From assembly GCA_963678705.1 (NCBI GenBank), contig CAVMBN010000184.1:1-64000 (forward strand): a stretch of DNA of 64,000 nucleotides, given 5' to 3'. This DNA comes from Panorpa germanica (Eukaryota; Arthropoda; Insecta; Mecoptera; Panorpidae). The translations under genes and the position numbers were made by a program. Under the pieces are notes generated by a model. It was not told where the DNA came from. It saw only the letters and a list, made by a program, of their open reading frames with translations, and did not search any database. Shown here piece after piece: positions 23,883-37,327 of the stretch (positions are counted from its first letter, which is position 1; each line of letters opens with the position of its first letter).

Positions 23883-25477
23883 TTGTCAAACATTATTTTA
23901 CAAACCGATTACCGTTCCATGAAAAGGCAACTATCTAAAGGTTGTCCTCAGCGATCTGTAATGTGGGCCTGAGCTCTGGAACATGGTATTCGACGAGAAC
24001 TGTGTTTCTCACTCGAAAGGTTGTGTAGACATATGTTTCGCTAACGATAATGTGATCCTTATCGGTGCAAATAGTACAGAAACCCTAGAAAGCCGTTCTC
24101 GACCTGCAATATATAAAATCTGTAGTTTCTTGAAGCTACAAAGCTACAAAGCTACGAAACAAATACAGTAACAACGAATGATAAACTTGTAACACACCTT
24201 GCGCGTGTCACAAGGACGGAATGAAGCTTAAACTCGGCAACTATGCCGACACTATACAAGGGGGCATTTATGCTAATAGTTGTGTATTGTGCTTCGGCAT
24301 GGTATTACAGGATCAATCTTCCAGATGTTCCATGCAAAGAACTATGTTATTGACGATGACGCGTTGTTGCAGAACTGTATCTACAGAAGTGGTGCAAGTG
24401 ATATTGGGGACAATTCCTTTAGATTTAAAAATCACTCATGCACTTACTCAAGTACAAATTACGCTAGAACAATAAAAATCAAATTTTGATGATTTAAAAT
24501 TAATGCGACAAATTTCGAGGATTTAAAGTTAATGCGGCTGTAGGATAAAAGTCTGGAGACGATACCAAATATATTGCCAAAGAGATGAATGCATATATGC
24601 ATAAGCTCTGGCAAGACAGATGGGACTTAATACAAAAGGGAATACCTACGTATTAGTTTACAAGGACGTTAATATTGCTTTGCAACACAAGTGGTTCCTA
24701 TCTACTATGTGTGTGATCGGCTCCTGCTACTTTAGGTGAAAAAAGTGATTAAAAGTGAGAAATTAATTATGGAAAAAAATTAAATAAATTATATGAATAC
24801 TTTTTCAAACGAAAAGTATATAAGTTTGTTTTAAATTTGTGTTAATTTACCCTAAACAAAGTGTTTTTACAAAAGTTTGACAGTTGGAAACCAGTGTTAA
24901 AAACGAATTTTTCATTACGCGTACACGCGGTCTTATAAACGTAACCCCAAATTTGTAACTTTGATGTTTGATATAAGACATTAATAAGTGCGATAGACAA
25001 AAAAAGTGATAATAGTTAGGTTAGTCTTAGTGCTAAAACATCAAGTGGTTTAAAATTCAAGAAATCTGTAGAGATATATAAGGAAGACCTCATATAAACA
25101 CTACAAATATACGGAAGACAAAAGGTTGCCGCCCACTATCAAGTAAGTCGAATAACATTAACTATAAATAATATTAAAACACAAGAATTAGTTTATATAA
25201 ATGCGTGTTTTAAATAATAATGAGAGTGTATTAATTGTTATAAGTGATTAAGTGAACAATATATGCGGTTTTCTTGGAAATAGTAATTGATCGTTCATGA
25301 ACATTCAATGGTAACAAACAAATGGTAAGTAAGTAGGCATAAGTACAAGTATGTATATGAGATATTTATAGAAATTCAGTGCGCCTTTGTTGATGTCCGG
25401 TGGCCAAGTGACCTTCAAAGAATTAGACCGGCAGAAACCTATAGGTACGTCTACTGCGCTATGGAGAACTATTTTCA
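23883..25477 (+). repeat. Satellite monomer 12
   Basis: 1595 bp. The excess is one extra 9-bp step (GCTACAAAG) in the run CTACAAAGCTACAAAGCTACG near 24137. Copied as monomer 18. Confidence 0.95.
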
Positions 25478-27052
25478 TTGTCGAACATTATTTTACAAAC
25501 CGATTACCGTTCCATGAAAAGACAACTATCTAAATGTTGTCCTCAGCGATCTGTAATGGGGCCTGAGCTCTGGAACATGGTATTCGACGAGAACTGTGTT
25601 TCTCACTCGAAAGGTTGTGTAGACATATGTTTTGCCAACGATAATGTGATCCTTATCGGTGCAAATAGTACAGAAACCCTAGAAAGCCGTTCTCGACCTG
25701 CTATATATAAAATCTGTAGTTTCTTGAAGCTACAAAGCTACAAAACAAATACAGTAACAACGAATGATAAACTTGTAACACACCTTGCGCGTGTCACAAG
25801 GACGGAATAATGCTTAAACTCAGCAACTATGCCGACACTATACAAGGGGGCATTTATGCTAATAGTTGTGTATTGTGCTTCGGCATGGTATTACAGGATC
25901 AATCTTCCAGATCTTCCATGCAAAGAACTATGTTATTGACGATGACGCGTTGTTGCAGAACTGTATCTACAGAAGTGGTGCAAGTGATATTGGGGACAAT
26001 TCCTTTAGATTTAAAAATCACTTATGCACTTACTCAAGTACAAATTACGCTAGAACTGTAAAAATTAAATCTTGATGATTTAAAATTAATGCGACAAATT
26101 TCGAGGATTTAAAGTTAATGCGGCTGTAGGATAAAAGTCTGGAGACGATACCAAATATATTGCTAAAGTGATGAATGCATATATGCATAAGCTCTATCAA
26201 GACAGATGGGACTTAATACAAAAAAGAAGACCTACGTATTGGTTTACAAGGACGTTAATATTGCTTTGCAACACAAGTGGTTCCTATCTACAATGTGTGT
26301 GATCGGCTCCTGCTACTTTAGGTGAAAAAAGTGATTAAAAGTGAGAAAATAATTATGGAAAAAAATTAAATAAATTATATGAATACTTTTTTAAACGAAA
26401 AGTATTTAAGTTTGTTTTAAATTTGTGTTAATTTACCCTAAACAAAGTGTTTTTACAAAAGTTTGACAGTTGGAAACCAGTGTTAAAAACGAATTTTTCA
26501 TTACGCGTACACGCGGTCTTATAAACATAACCTCAAATTTGTAACTTTGATGTTTGATATAAGACATTAATAAGTGCGATAGACAAAAAAAGTGATAATA
26601 ATTAGGTTAGTGTTAGTGCTAAAACATCAAGTGGTTTAAAATTTAAGAAATCTGTAGAGATATATAAGAAAGACCTCATATAAATACTACAAATATACGG
26701 AAGACAAAACGTTGCCGCCCACTATCAAGTAAGTCGAATAACATTAACTATAAATAATACTAAAACACAAAAATTAGTTTAGTTTTAAATAATAATGAGA
26801 GTGTATTAATTGTTATAAGTGATTAAGTGAACAATATATGCGGTTTTCTTGGAAATAGTGATTGATCGTTCATGAACATTCAATGGTAACAAACAAATGG
26901 TAAGTAAGTAGGCATAAGTACAAGTATGTATATGAGATATTTATAGAAATTCAGTGTGCCTTTGTTGATGTCCGGTGGCCAAGTGACCTTCAAAGAATTA
27001 GACCGGCAAAAACCTATAGGTACGTCTACTGCGCTATGGAGAACTATTTTCA
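25478..27052 (+). repeat. Satellite monomer 13
   Basis: 1575 bp. About 11 bp are missing near 26780, where TTTATATAAATGCGTG is reduced. The stop after the TRTE motif is TAA (about 25808). Copied as monomer 19. Confidence 0.95.
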
Positions 27053-28630
27053 TTGTCGAACATTATTTTACAAACCGATTACCGTTCCATGAAAAGGCAA
27101 CTATCTAAAGGTTGTCCTCAGCGATCTTTAATGGGGCCTGAGCTCTGGAACATGGTATTCGACGAGAACTGTGTTTCTCACTCGAAAGGTTGTGTAGACA
27201 TATGTTTTGCCAACGATAATGTGATCCTTATCGGTGCAAATAGTACAGAAACCCTAGAAAGCCGTTCTCGACCTGCTATATATAAAATCTGTAGTTTCTT
27301 GAAGCTACGAAACAAATACAGTAACAACGAATGATAAACTTGTAACACACCTTGCGCGTGTCACAAGGACGGAATGAAGCTTAAACTCGGCAACTATGCC
27401 GACACTATACAAGGGGGCATTTATGCTAATAATTGTGTATTGTGCTTCGGCATGGTATTACAGGATCAATCTTTCAGATCTTCCATGCAAAGAACTATGT
27501 TATTGACGATGACGCGTTGTTGCAGAACTGTATCTACAGAAGTGTTGCAAGTGATATTAAGGACAATTCCTTTAGATTTAAAAATCACTCATGCACTTAC
27601 TCAAGTACAAATTACGCTAGAACTGAAAAAATCAAATTTTGATGATTTAAAATTAATGCGACAAATTTCGAGGATTTAAAGTTAATGCGGCTGTAGGATA
27701 AAAGTCTGGAGACGATACCAAATATATTGCCAAAGAGATGAATGCATATATGCATAAGCTCTGGCAAGACAGATGGGACTTAATACAAAAAGGAAGACCT
27801 ACGTATTGGTTTACAAGGACGTTAATATTGCTTTGCAACACAAGTGGTTCCTATCTACTATGTGTGTGATCGGCTCCTGATACTTTAGGTGAAAAAAGTA
27901 ATTAAAAGTGAGAAATTAATTATGAAAAAAAATTAAATAAATTATATGAATACTTTTTCAAACGAAAAGTATTTAAGTTTGTTTTAAATTTGTGTTAATT
28001 TACCCTAAACAAAGTGTTTTTACAAAAGTTTGACAGTTGGAAACCAGTGTTAAAAACGAATTTTTCATTACGCGTACACGCGATCTTATAAACATAACCT
28101 CAAATTTGTAACTTTGATGTTTGATATAAGACATTAATAAGTGCGATAGACAAAAAAAGTGATAATAATTAGGTTAGTGTTAGTGCTAAAACATCAAGTG
28201 GTTTAAAATTCAAGAAATCTGAAGAGATATATAAGGAAGACCTCATATAAACACTACAAATATACGGAAGACAAAAGGTTGCCGCCCACTATCAAGTAAG
28301 TCGAATAAAATTAACTATAAATAATATTAAAACACAAGAATTAGTTTATATAAATGCGTGTTTTAAATAATAATGAGAGTGTATTAATTGTTATAAGTGA
28401 TTAAGTGAACAATATATGCGGTTTTCTTGGAAATAGTGATTGATCGTTCATGAACATTCAATGGTAACAAACAAATAATAAGTAAGTAGGCATAAGTACA
28501 AGTATGTATATGAGATATTTATATAAATTCAGTGTGCCTTTGTTGATGGCCGGTGGACAAGTGACCTTCAAAGAATTAGACCGGCAAAAACCAATAGGTA
28601 CGTCTACTGCGCTATGGAGAACTATTTTCA
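27053..28630 (+). repeat. Satellite monomer 14
   Basis: 1578 bp, having lost one 9-bp step at the GCTACAAAG site (about 27303). Its tail is the first in the window with the variant block GAAGAGATATATAAGG ... GATGGCCGGTGGACAAG. The candidate intron donor is damaged here (AAATAATAAGTAAG). Copied as monomer 20. Confidence 0.95.
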
Positions 28631-30216
28631 TTGTCGAACATTATTTTACAAACCGATTACCGTTCCATGAAAAGGCAACTATCTAAAGGTTGTCCTCAGC
28701 GATCTGTAATGGGGCCTGAGCTCTGGAACATGGTATTCGACGAGAACTGTGTTTCTCACTCGAAAGGTTGTGTAGACATATGTTTTGCCAACGATAATGT
28801 GATCCTTATCGGTGCAAATAGTACAGAAACCCTAGAAAGCCGTTCTCGACCTGCTATATATAAAATCTGTAGTTTCTTGAAGCTACAAATCTACGAAACA
28901 AATACAGTAACAACGAATGATAAACTTGTAACACTCCTTGCGCGTGTCACAAGGACGGAATGAAGCTTAAACTCAGCAACTATGCCGACACTATACAAGG
29001 GGGCATTTATGCTAATAGTTGTGTATTGTGCTTTGGCATGGTATAACAGGATCAATCTTCCAGATCTTCCATGCAAAAAACTATGTTATTGACGATGACG
29101 CGTTGTTGCAGAACTGTATCTACAGAAGTAGTGCAAGTGATATTGGGGACAATTCCTTTAGATTTAAAAATCACTCATGCACTTACTTAAGTACAAATTA
29201 CGCTAGAACTGAAAAAATCAAATTTTGATGATTTAAAATTAATGCGACAAATTTCGAGGATTTAAAGTTAATGCGGCTGTAGGATAAAAGTCTGAAAACG
29301 ATACCAAATATATTGCCAAAGAGATGAATGCATATATGCATAAGCTCTGGCAAGACAGATGGGACTTAATACAAAAAGGAAGACCTACGTATTGGTTTAC
29401 AAGGACGTTAATATTGCTTTGCAACACAAGTGGTTCCTATCTACTATGTGTGTGATCGGCTCCTGCTACTTTAGGTGAAAAAAGTGATTAAAAGTGAGAA
29501 ATTAATTATGGAAAAAAATTAAATAAATTATATGAATACTTTTTCAAACGAAAAGTATTTAAGTTTGTTTTAAATTTGTGTTAATTTACCCTAAACAAAG
29601 TGTTTTTACAAACGTTTGACAGTTGGAAACCAGTGTTAAAAACGAATTTTTCATTACGCGTACACGCGGTCTTATAAACATAACCTCAAATTTGTAACTT
29701 TGATGTTTGATATAAGACATTAATAAGTGCGATAGACAAAAGAAGTGATAATAATTAGGTTAGAGTTAGTGCTTAAACATCAAGTGGTTTAAAATTCAAG
29801 AAATCTGTAGAGATATATAAGGAAGACCTCATATAAACACTACAAATATACGGAAGACAAAAGGTTGCCGCCCATTATCAAGTAAGTCGAATAACATTAA
29901 CTATAAATAATATTAAAACACAAGAATTAGTTTATATAAATGCGTGTTTTAAATAATAATGAGAGTGTATTAATTGTTATAAGTGATTAAGTGAACAATA
30001 TATGCGGTTTTTTTGGAAATAGTGATTGATCGTTCATAAACATTCAATGGTAACAAACAAATGGTAAGTAAGTAGGCATAAGTACAAGTATGTATATGAG
30101 ATATTTATAGAAATTCAGTGTGCCTTTGTTGATGTCCGGTGGCCAAGTGACCTTCAAAGAATTAGACCGCCAAAAACCTATAGGTACGTCTACTGCGCTA
30201 TGGAAAACTATTTTCA
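28631..30216 (+). repeat. Satellite monomer 15
   Basis: Full length at 1586 bp. It carries ACACTCCTTGCG (about 28931) in place of ACACACCTTGCG, and the CTGAAAACG variant near 29292. Copied as monomer 21 with only a homopolymer-length difference noticed. Confidence 0.95.
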
Positions 30217-31800
30217 TTGTCGAACATTATTTTACAAACCGATTACCGTTCCATGAAAAGGCAACTATCTAAAGGTTGTCCTCAGCGATCTGTAATGGGG
30301 CCTGAGCTCTGGAACATGGTATTCGACGAGAACTGTGTTTCTCACTCGAAAGGTTGTGTAGACATATGTTTTGCCAACGATAATGTGATCCTTATCGGTG
30401 CAAATAGTACAGAAACCCTAGAAAGCCGTTCTCGACCTGCTATATATAAAATCTGTAGTTTCTTGAAGCTACAAAGCTACGAAACAAATACAGTAACAAC
30501 GAATGATAAACTTGTAACACACCTTGCGCGTGTCACAAGGACGGAATGAAGCTTAAACTCGGCAACTATGCCGACACTATACAAGGGGGCATTTATGCTA
30601 ATAGTTGTGTATTGTGCTTCGGCATGGTATTACAGGATCAATTTTCCAGATCTTCCATGCAAAGAACTATGTTATTGACGATGACGCGTTGTTGCAGAAC
30701 TGTATCTACAGAAGTGGTGCAAGTGATATTGGGGACAATTCCTTTAGATTTAAAAACACTCATGCACTTACTCAAGTACAAATTACGCTAGAACTGAAAA
30801 AATCAAATTTTGATGATTTAAAATTAATGCGACAAATTTCGAGGATTTAAAGTTAATGCGGCTGTAGGATAAAAGTCTGGAGACGATACCAAATATATTG
30901 CCAAAGAGATGAATGCATATATGCATAAGCTCTGGCAAGACAGATGGGACTTAATACAAAAAGGAAGACCTACGTATTGGTTTACAAGGACGTTAATATT
31001 GCTTTGCAACACAAGTGGTTCCTATCTACTATGTGTGTGATCGGCTTCTGCTACTTTAGGTGAAAAAAGTAATTAAAAGTAAGAAATTAATTATGAAAAA
31101 AAATTAAATAAATTATATGAATACTTTTTCAAACAAAAAGTATTTAAGTTTGTTTTAAATTTGTGTTAATTCACCCTAAACAAAGTGTTTTTACAAAAGT
31201 TTGACAGTTGGAAACCAGTGTTAAAAACGAACTTTTCATTACGCGTACACGCGGTCTTATAAACATAACCTCAAATTTGTAACTTTGATGTTTGATATAA
31301 GACATTAATAAGTGCGATAAACAAAAAAGTGATATTAATTAGGTTAGTGTTAGTGCTAAAACATCAAGTGGTTTAAAATTCAAGAAATCTGTAGAGATAT
31401 ATAAGGAAGACCTTATATAAACACTACAAATATACGGAAGACAAAAGGTTGCCGCCCACTATCAAGTAAGTCGAATAACATTAACTATAAATAATATTAA
31501 AACACAAGAATTAGTTTATATAAATGCGTGTTTTAAATAATAATGAGAGTGTATTAATTGTTATAAGTGATTAAGTGAACAATATATGCGGTTTTCTTGG
31601 AAATAGTGATTGATCGTTCATGAACATTCAATGGTAACAAACAAATGGTAAGTAAGTAGGCATAAGCACAAGTATGTATATAAGATATTTATAGAAATTC
31701 AGTGTGCCTTTGTTGATGTCCGGTGGCCAAGTGACCTTCAAAGAATTAGACCGGCAAAAACCTTTAGGTACGTCAACTGCGCTATGGAGAACTATTTTCA
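30217..31800 (+). repeat. Satellite monomer 16
   Basis: 1584 bp; one base is missing at AAAAACACTCATG near 30755. Copied as monomer 22. Confidence 0.95.
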
Positions 31801-33047
31801 TTGTCGAACATTATTTTACAAACCGATTACCGTTCTATGAAAAGGCAACTATCTAAAGGTTGTCCTCAGCGATCTGTAATGGGGCCTAGGCTCTGGAACA
31901 TGGTATTTGACGAGAACTGTGTTTCTCACTCGAAAGGTTGTGTAGACATATGTTTTGCCAACGATAATGTGATCCTTATCGGTGCAAATAGTACAAATAC
32001 CCTAGAAAGCCGTTCTCGACCTCCTATATATAAAATCTGTAGTTTCTTGAAGCTACAAAGCTACGAAACAAATACAGTAACAACGAATGATAAACTTGTA
32101 ACACACCTTGCGCGTGTCACAAGGACGGAATGAAGCTTAAACTCGGCAACTATGCCGACACTATACAAGGGGGCATTTATGCTAATAGTTGTGTTTTGTG
32201 CTTCAACATGGTATTACAGGATCAATCTTCCAGATATTCCATGCAAAGAACTGTATCTACAGAAGTGGTGCAAGTGATATTGGGGACAATTCCTTTAGAT
32301 TTAAAAATCACTCATGCACTTACTCAAGTACAAATTACGCTAGAACTAAAAAAATCAAATTTTGATGATTTAAAATTAATGCGACAAATTTCGAGGATTT
32401 AAAGTTAATGCGGCTGTAGGATAAAAGTCTGAAAACGATACCAAATATATTGCCAAAGAGATGAATGCATATATGCATAAGCTCTGGCAAGACAGATGGG
32501 ACTTAATACAAAAAGGAAGACCTACGTATTGGTTTACAAGGACGTTAATATTGCTTTGCAACACAAGTGGTTCCTATCTACTATGTGTGTGATCGGCTCC
32601 TGCTACTTTAGGTGAAAAAAGTGATTAAAAGTGAGAAATTAATTATGGAAAAAAATTAAATAAATTATATGAATACTTTTTCAAACGAAAAGTATTTAAG
32701 TTTGTTTTAAATTTGTGTTAATTTACCCTAAACAAAGTGTTTTTACAAAAGTTTGACAGTTGGAAACCAGTGTTAAAAACGAATTTTTCATTACGCGTAC
32801 ACGCGGTCTTATAAACATAACCTCAAATTTGTAACTTTTATGTTTGATATAAGACATTAATAAGTGCGATAGACAAAAAAAGTGATAATAATTAAGTTAG
32901 TGTTAGTGCTAAAACATCAAGTGGTATAAAATTCAAGAAATCTGTAGAGATATAAAAGGAAGACCTCATATAAACACTACAAATATACGGAAGACAAAAG
33001 GTTGCCGCCCACTATCAAGTAAGTCGAATAACAATAACTATAAATAA
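31801..33047 (+). repeat. Satellite monomer 17, left part
   Basis: Carries a 33-bp deletion near 32250, flanked in the consensus by two copies of AGAACT, of which one remains. From about 32777 to 32956 the sequence follows monomer 9, not its expected duplicate partner. From about 32960 it follows the start of the duplicated block. Confidence 0.94.
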
Positions 33048-33851
33048 CTAGCTTTTACCCCCGTCGCAAGCGACGTTTTTTATTTTATGAGTGGCTTGAA
33101 TTTCATGTCAAAATTTAATTCCATTTTTAAATTGAAATAATAAATAAACTCGTCCTATATTAATTTTAAATTTAATAACAATTAATTTTTCATACAAACT
33201 GACTAAGAAAATACATTTTTTATATCAAAATAAAATTTTTTTTGAATTTATGCGATATTTGGACAACTTTTTTTCAAAATTTGTGATTTTTTTTTTCGAT
33301 TCGTAAATAAGTTACCAAGGTTAGCCTATATACAAAATTTCAACTTTCTAGCACAATTTTTACTCTCGGAAAATACTGCCCCCGTGCCCCCAAATAAAAT
33401 TTTGAAATTTTGATTTCTTTTTCATTAGTAATATACTTAATTATTCTAGAATTCAGAATATGAACTTTCTTCAAAGTTTCCTACCGGGCCACCGAATTTC
33501 TTTAACCCCCCCTTTTTCAATTTTTGAATTTCTAATTTTTGAGAAATATCAGCCTTAAATAGCTTAATACACATGCAAAATTTCAACTTTCTATCTTTTA
33601 CGACTTAAAAGTAATACAGCAAAAAAGGGATCACTTTTTTTCCAGTTTTTCCAAAATTACGGGTTTCCAGGAAATTTAGGGAAAAATCCAGGGACGCCAA
33701 AAGTCTTAGAATTTTTTTCTCTACGAATTAGGAAATTTTAAAAAACTTCCCTGGAGCCGTTTTCGAAATTCCATACAAAATTCAAACCAAACATATAAAC
33801 ATATAAACATATAAGAATTTAAATAAACACTTGGAACATTATAATATAGGA
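33048..33851 (-). mobile_element. Non-autonomous Helitron, 804 bp, copy 2 (made by array duplication)
   Basis: Same ends, length and target position as copy 1, at +10275, and identical as far as I can see. Flanks on both sides also match, including the rare CGAATAACAATAAC before it. It was therefore carried along in the 10.3-kb duplication and is not a second insertion. Confidence 0.9.
33062..33075. repeat. Helitron 3' terminal hairpin, copy 2
   Basis: The same 14-bp stem-loop as at 22787, unchanged in the duplicated copy. Confidence 0.85.
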
Positions 33852-34157
33852 TATTAAAACTCAAGAATTAGTTTATATAAATTCGTGTTTTAAATAATAA
33901 TGAGAGTGTATTAATTGTTATAAGTGATTAAGTGAACAATATATGCGGTTTTCTTGGAAATAGTGATTGATCGTTCATGAACATTCAATGGTAACAAACA
34001 AATGGTAAGTAAGTAGGCATAAGTACAAGTATGTATATGAGATATTTATAGAAATTCAGTGTGCCTTTGTTAAAGTCCGGTGGCCAAGTGACCTTCAAGG
34101 AATTAGACCGGCAAAAACCTATAGATACGTCTACTGCGCTATGGAGAACTATTTTCA
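33852..34157 (+). repeat. Satellite monomer 17, right part
   Basis: Continues after the second Helitron copy and is identical by eye to 23577-23882. Without the Helitron this monomer is 1553 bp. Confidence 0.95.
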
Positions 34158-35752
34158 TTGTCAAACATTATTTTACAAACCGATTACCGTTCCATGAAAA
34201 GGCAACTATCTAAAGGTTGTCCTCAGCGATCTGTAATGTGGGCCTGAGCTCTGGAACATGGTATTCGACGAGAACTGTGTTTCTCACTCGAAAGGTTGTG
34301 TAGACATATGTTTCGCTAACGATAATGTGATCCTTATCGGTGCAAATAGTACAGAAACCCTAGAAAGCCGTTCTCGACCTGCAATATATAAAATCTGTAG
34401 TTTCTTGAAGCTACAAAGCTACAAAGCTACGAAACAAATACAGTAACAACGAATGATAAACTTGTAACACACCTTGCGCGTGTCACAAGGACGGAATGAA
34501 GCTTAAACTCGGCAACTATGCCGACACTATACAAGGGGGCATTTATGCTAATAGTTGTGTATTGTGCTTCGGCATGGTATTACAGGATCAATCTTCCAGA
34601 TGTTCCATGCAAAGAACTATGTTATTGACGATGACGCGTTGTTGCAGAACTGTATCTACAGAAGTGGTGCAAGTGATATTGGGGACAATTCCTTTAGATT
34701 TAAAAATCACTCATGCACTTACTCAAGTACAAATTACGCTAGAACAATAAAAATCAAATTTTGATGATTTAAAATTAATGCGACAAATTTCGAGGATTTA
34801 AAGTTAATGCGGCTGTAGGATAAAAGTCTGGAGACGATACCAAATATATTGCCAAAGAGATGAATGCATATATGCATAAGCTCTGGCAAGACAGATGGGA
34901 CTTAATACAAAAGGGAATACCTACGTATTAGTTTACAAGGACGTTAATATTGCTTTGCAACACAAGTGGTTCCTATCTACTATGTGTGTGATCGGCTCCT
35001 GCTACTTTAGGTGAAAAAAGTGATTAAAAGTGAGAAATTAATTATGGAAAAAAATTAAATAAATTATATGAATACTTTTTCAAACGAAAAGTATATAAGT
35101 TTGTTTTAAATTTGTGTTAATTTACCCTAAACAAAGTGTTTTTACAAAAGTTTGACAGTTGGAAACCAGTGTTAAAAACGAATTTTTCATTACGCGTACA
35201 CGCGGTCTTATAAACGTAACCCCAAATTTGTAACTTTGATGTTTGATATAAGACATTAATAAGTGCGATAGACAAAAAAAGTGATAATAGTTAGGTTAGT
35301 CTTAGTGCTAAAACATCAAGTGGTTTAAAATTCAAGAAATCTGTAGAGATATATAAGGAAGACCTCATATAAACACTACAAATATACGGAAGACAAAAGG
35401 TTGCCGCCCACTATCAAGTAAGTCGAATAACATTAACTATAAATAATATTAAAACACAAGAATTAGTTTATATAAATGCGTGTTTTAAATAATAATGAGA
35501 GTGTATTAATTGTTATAAGTGATTAAGTGAACAATATATGCGGTTTTCTTGGAAATAGTAATTGATCGTTCATGAACATTCAATGGTAACAAACAAATGG
35601 TAAGTAAGTAGGCATAAGTACAAGTATGTATATGAGATATTTATAGAAATTCAGTGCGCCTTTGTTGATGTCCGGTGGCCAAGTGACCTTCAAAGAATTA
35701 GACCGGCAGAAACCTATAGGTACGTCTACTGCGCTATGGAGAACTATTTTCA
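34158..35752 (+). repeat. Satellite monomer 18 (copy of 12)
   Basis: 1595 bp, with the same extra 9-bp step as monomer 12. I noticed no difference from monomer 12 when reading the two side by side. Confidence 0.95.
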
Positions 35753-37327
35753 TTGTCGAACATTATTTTACAAACCGATTACCGTTCCATGAAAAGACAA
35801 CTATCTAAATGTTGTCCTCAGCGATCTGTAATGGGGCCTGAGCTCTGGAACATGGTATTCGACGAGAACTGTGTTTCTCACTCGAAAGGTTGTGTAGACA
35901 TATGTTTTGCCAACGATAATGTGATCCTTATCGGTGCAAATAGTACAGAAACCCTAGAAAGCCGTTCTCGACCTGCTATATATAAAATCTGTAGTTTCTT
36001 GAAGCTACAAAGCTACAAAACAAATACAGTAACAACGAATGATAAACTTGTAACACACCTTGCGCGTGTCACAAGGACGGAATAATGCTTAAACTCAGCA
36101 ACTATGCCGACACTATACAAGGGGGCATTTATGCTAATAGTTGTGTATTGTGCTTCGGCATGGTATTACAGGATCAATCTTCCAGATCTTCCATGCAAAG
36201 AACTATGTTATTGACGATGACGCGTTGTTGCAGAACTGTATCTACAGAAGTGGTGCAAGTGATATTGGGGACAATTCCTTTAGATTTAAAAATCACTTAT
36301 GCACTTACTCAAGTACAAATTACGCTAGAACTGTAAAAATTAAATCTTGATGATTTAAAATTAATGCGACAAATTTCGAGGATTTAAAGTTAATGCGGCT
36401 GTAGGATAAAAGTCTGGAGACGATACCAAATATATTGCTAAAGTGATGAATGCATATATGCATAAGCTCTATCAAGACAGATGGGACTTAATACAAAAAA
36501 GAAGACCTACGTATTGGTTTACAAGGACGTTAATATTGCTTTGCAACACAAGTGGTTCCTATCTACAATGTGTGTGATCGGCTCCTGCTACTTTAGGTGA
36601 AAAAAGTGATTAAAAGTGAGAAAATAATTATGGAAAAAAATTAAATAAATTATATGAATACTTTTTTAAACGAAAAGTATTTAAGTTTGTTTTAAATTTG
36701 TGTTAATTTACCCTAAACAAAGTGTTTTTACAAAAGTTTGACAGTTGGAAACCAGTGTTAAAAACGAATTTTTCATTACGCGTACACGCGGTCTTATAAA
36801 CATAACCTCAAATTTGTAACTTTGATGTTTGATATAAGACATTAATAAGTGCGATAGACAAAAAAAGTGATAATAATTAGGTTAGTGTTAGTGCTAAAAC
36901 ATCAAGTGGTTTAAAATTTAAGAAATCTGTAGAGATATATAAGAAAGACCTCATATAAATACTACAAATATACGGAAGACAAAACGTTGCCGCCCACTAT
37001 CAAGTAAGTCGAATAACATTAACTATAAATAATACTAAAACACAAAAATTAGTTTAGTTTTAAATAATAATGAGAGTGTATTAATTGTTATAAGTGATTA
37101 AGTGAACAATATATGCGGTTTTCTTGGAAATAGTGATTGATCGTTCATGAACATTCAATGGTAACAAACAAATGGTAAGTAAGTAGGCATAAGTACACGT
37201 ATGTATATGAGATATTTATAGAAATTCAGTGTGCCTTTGTTGATGTCCGGTGGCCAAGTGACCTTCAAAGAATTAGACCGGCAAAAACCTATAGGTACGT
37301 CTACTGCGCTATGGAGAACTATTTTCA
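35753..37327 (+). repeat. Satellite monomer 19 (copy of 13)
   Basis: 1575 bp. One substitution was noticed against monomer 13: AAGTACACGTATG at 37198 where 26923 has A. Confidence 0.95.

Larger units (their letters stand above)
22681..32777 (+). repeat. 10.1-kb higher-order repeat, copy A
   Basis: Contains the Helitron and parts or all of monomers 11-17. Every indel that distinguishes its monomers (9-bp gain, 11-bp loss, 9-bp loss, 33-bp loss) recurs in the same order in copy B at +10275. Confidence 0.93.

Noticed and set aside
33048-33851. Second, independent Helitron insertion
   Set aside because: Same target position, same flanking variants and a continuous +10275 match on both sides show it was duplicated with the array.
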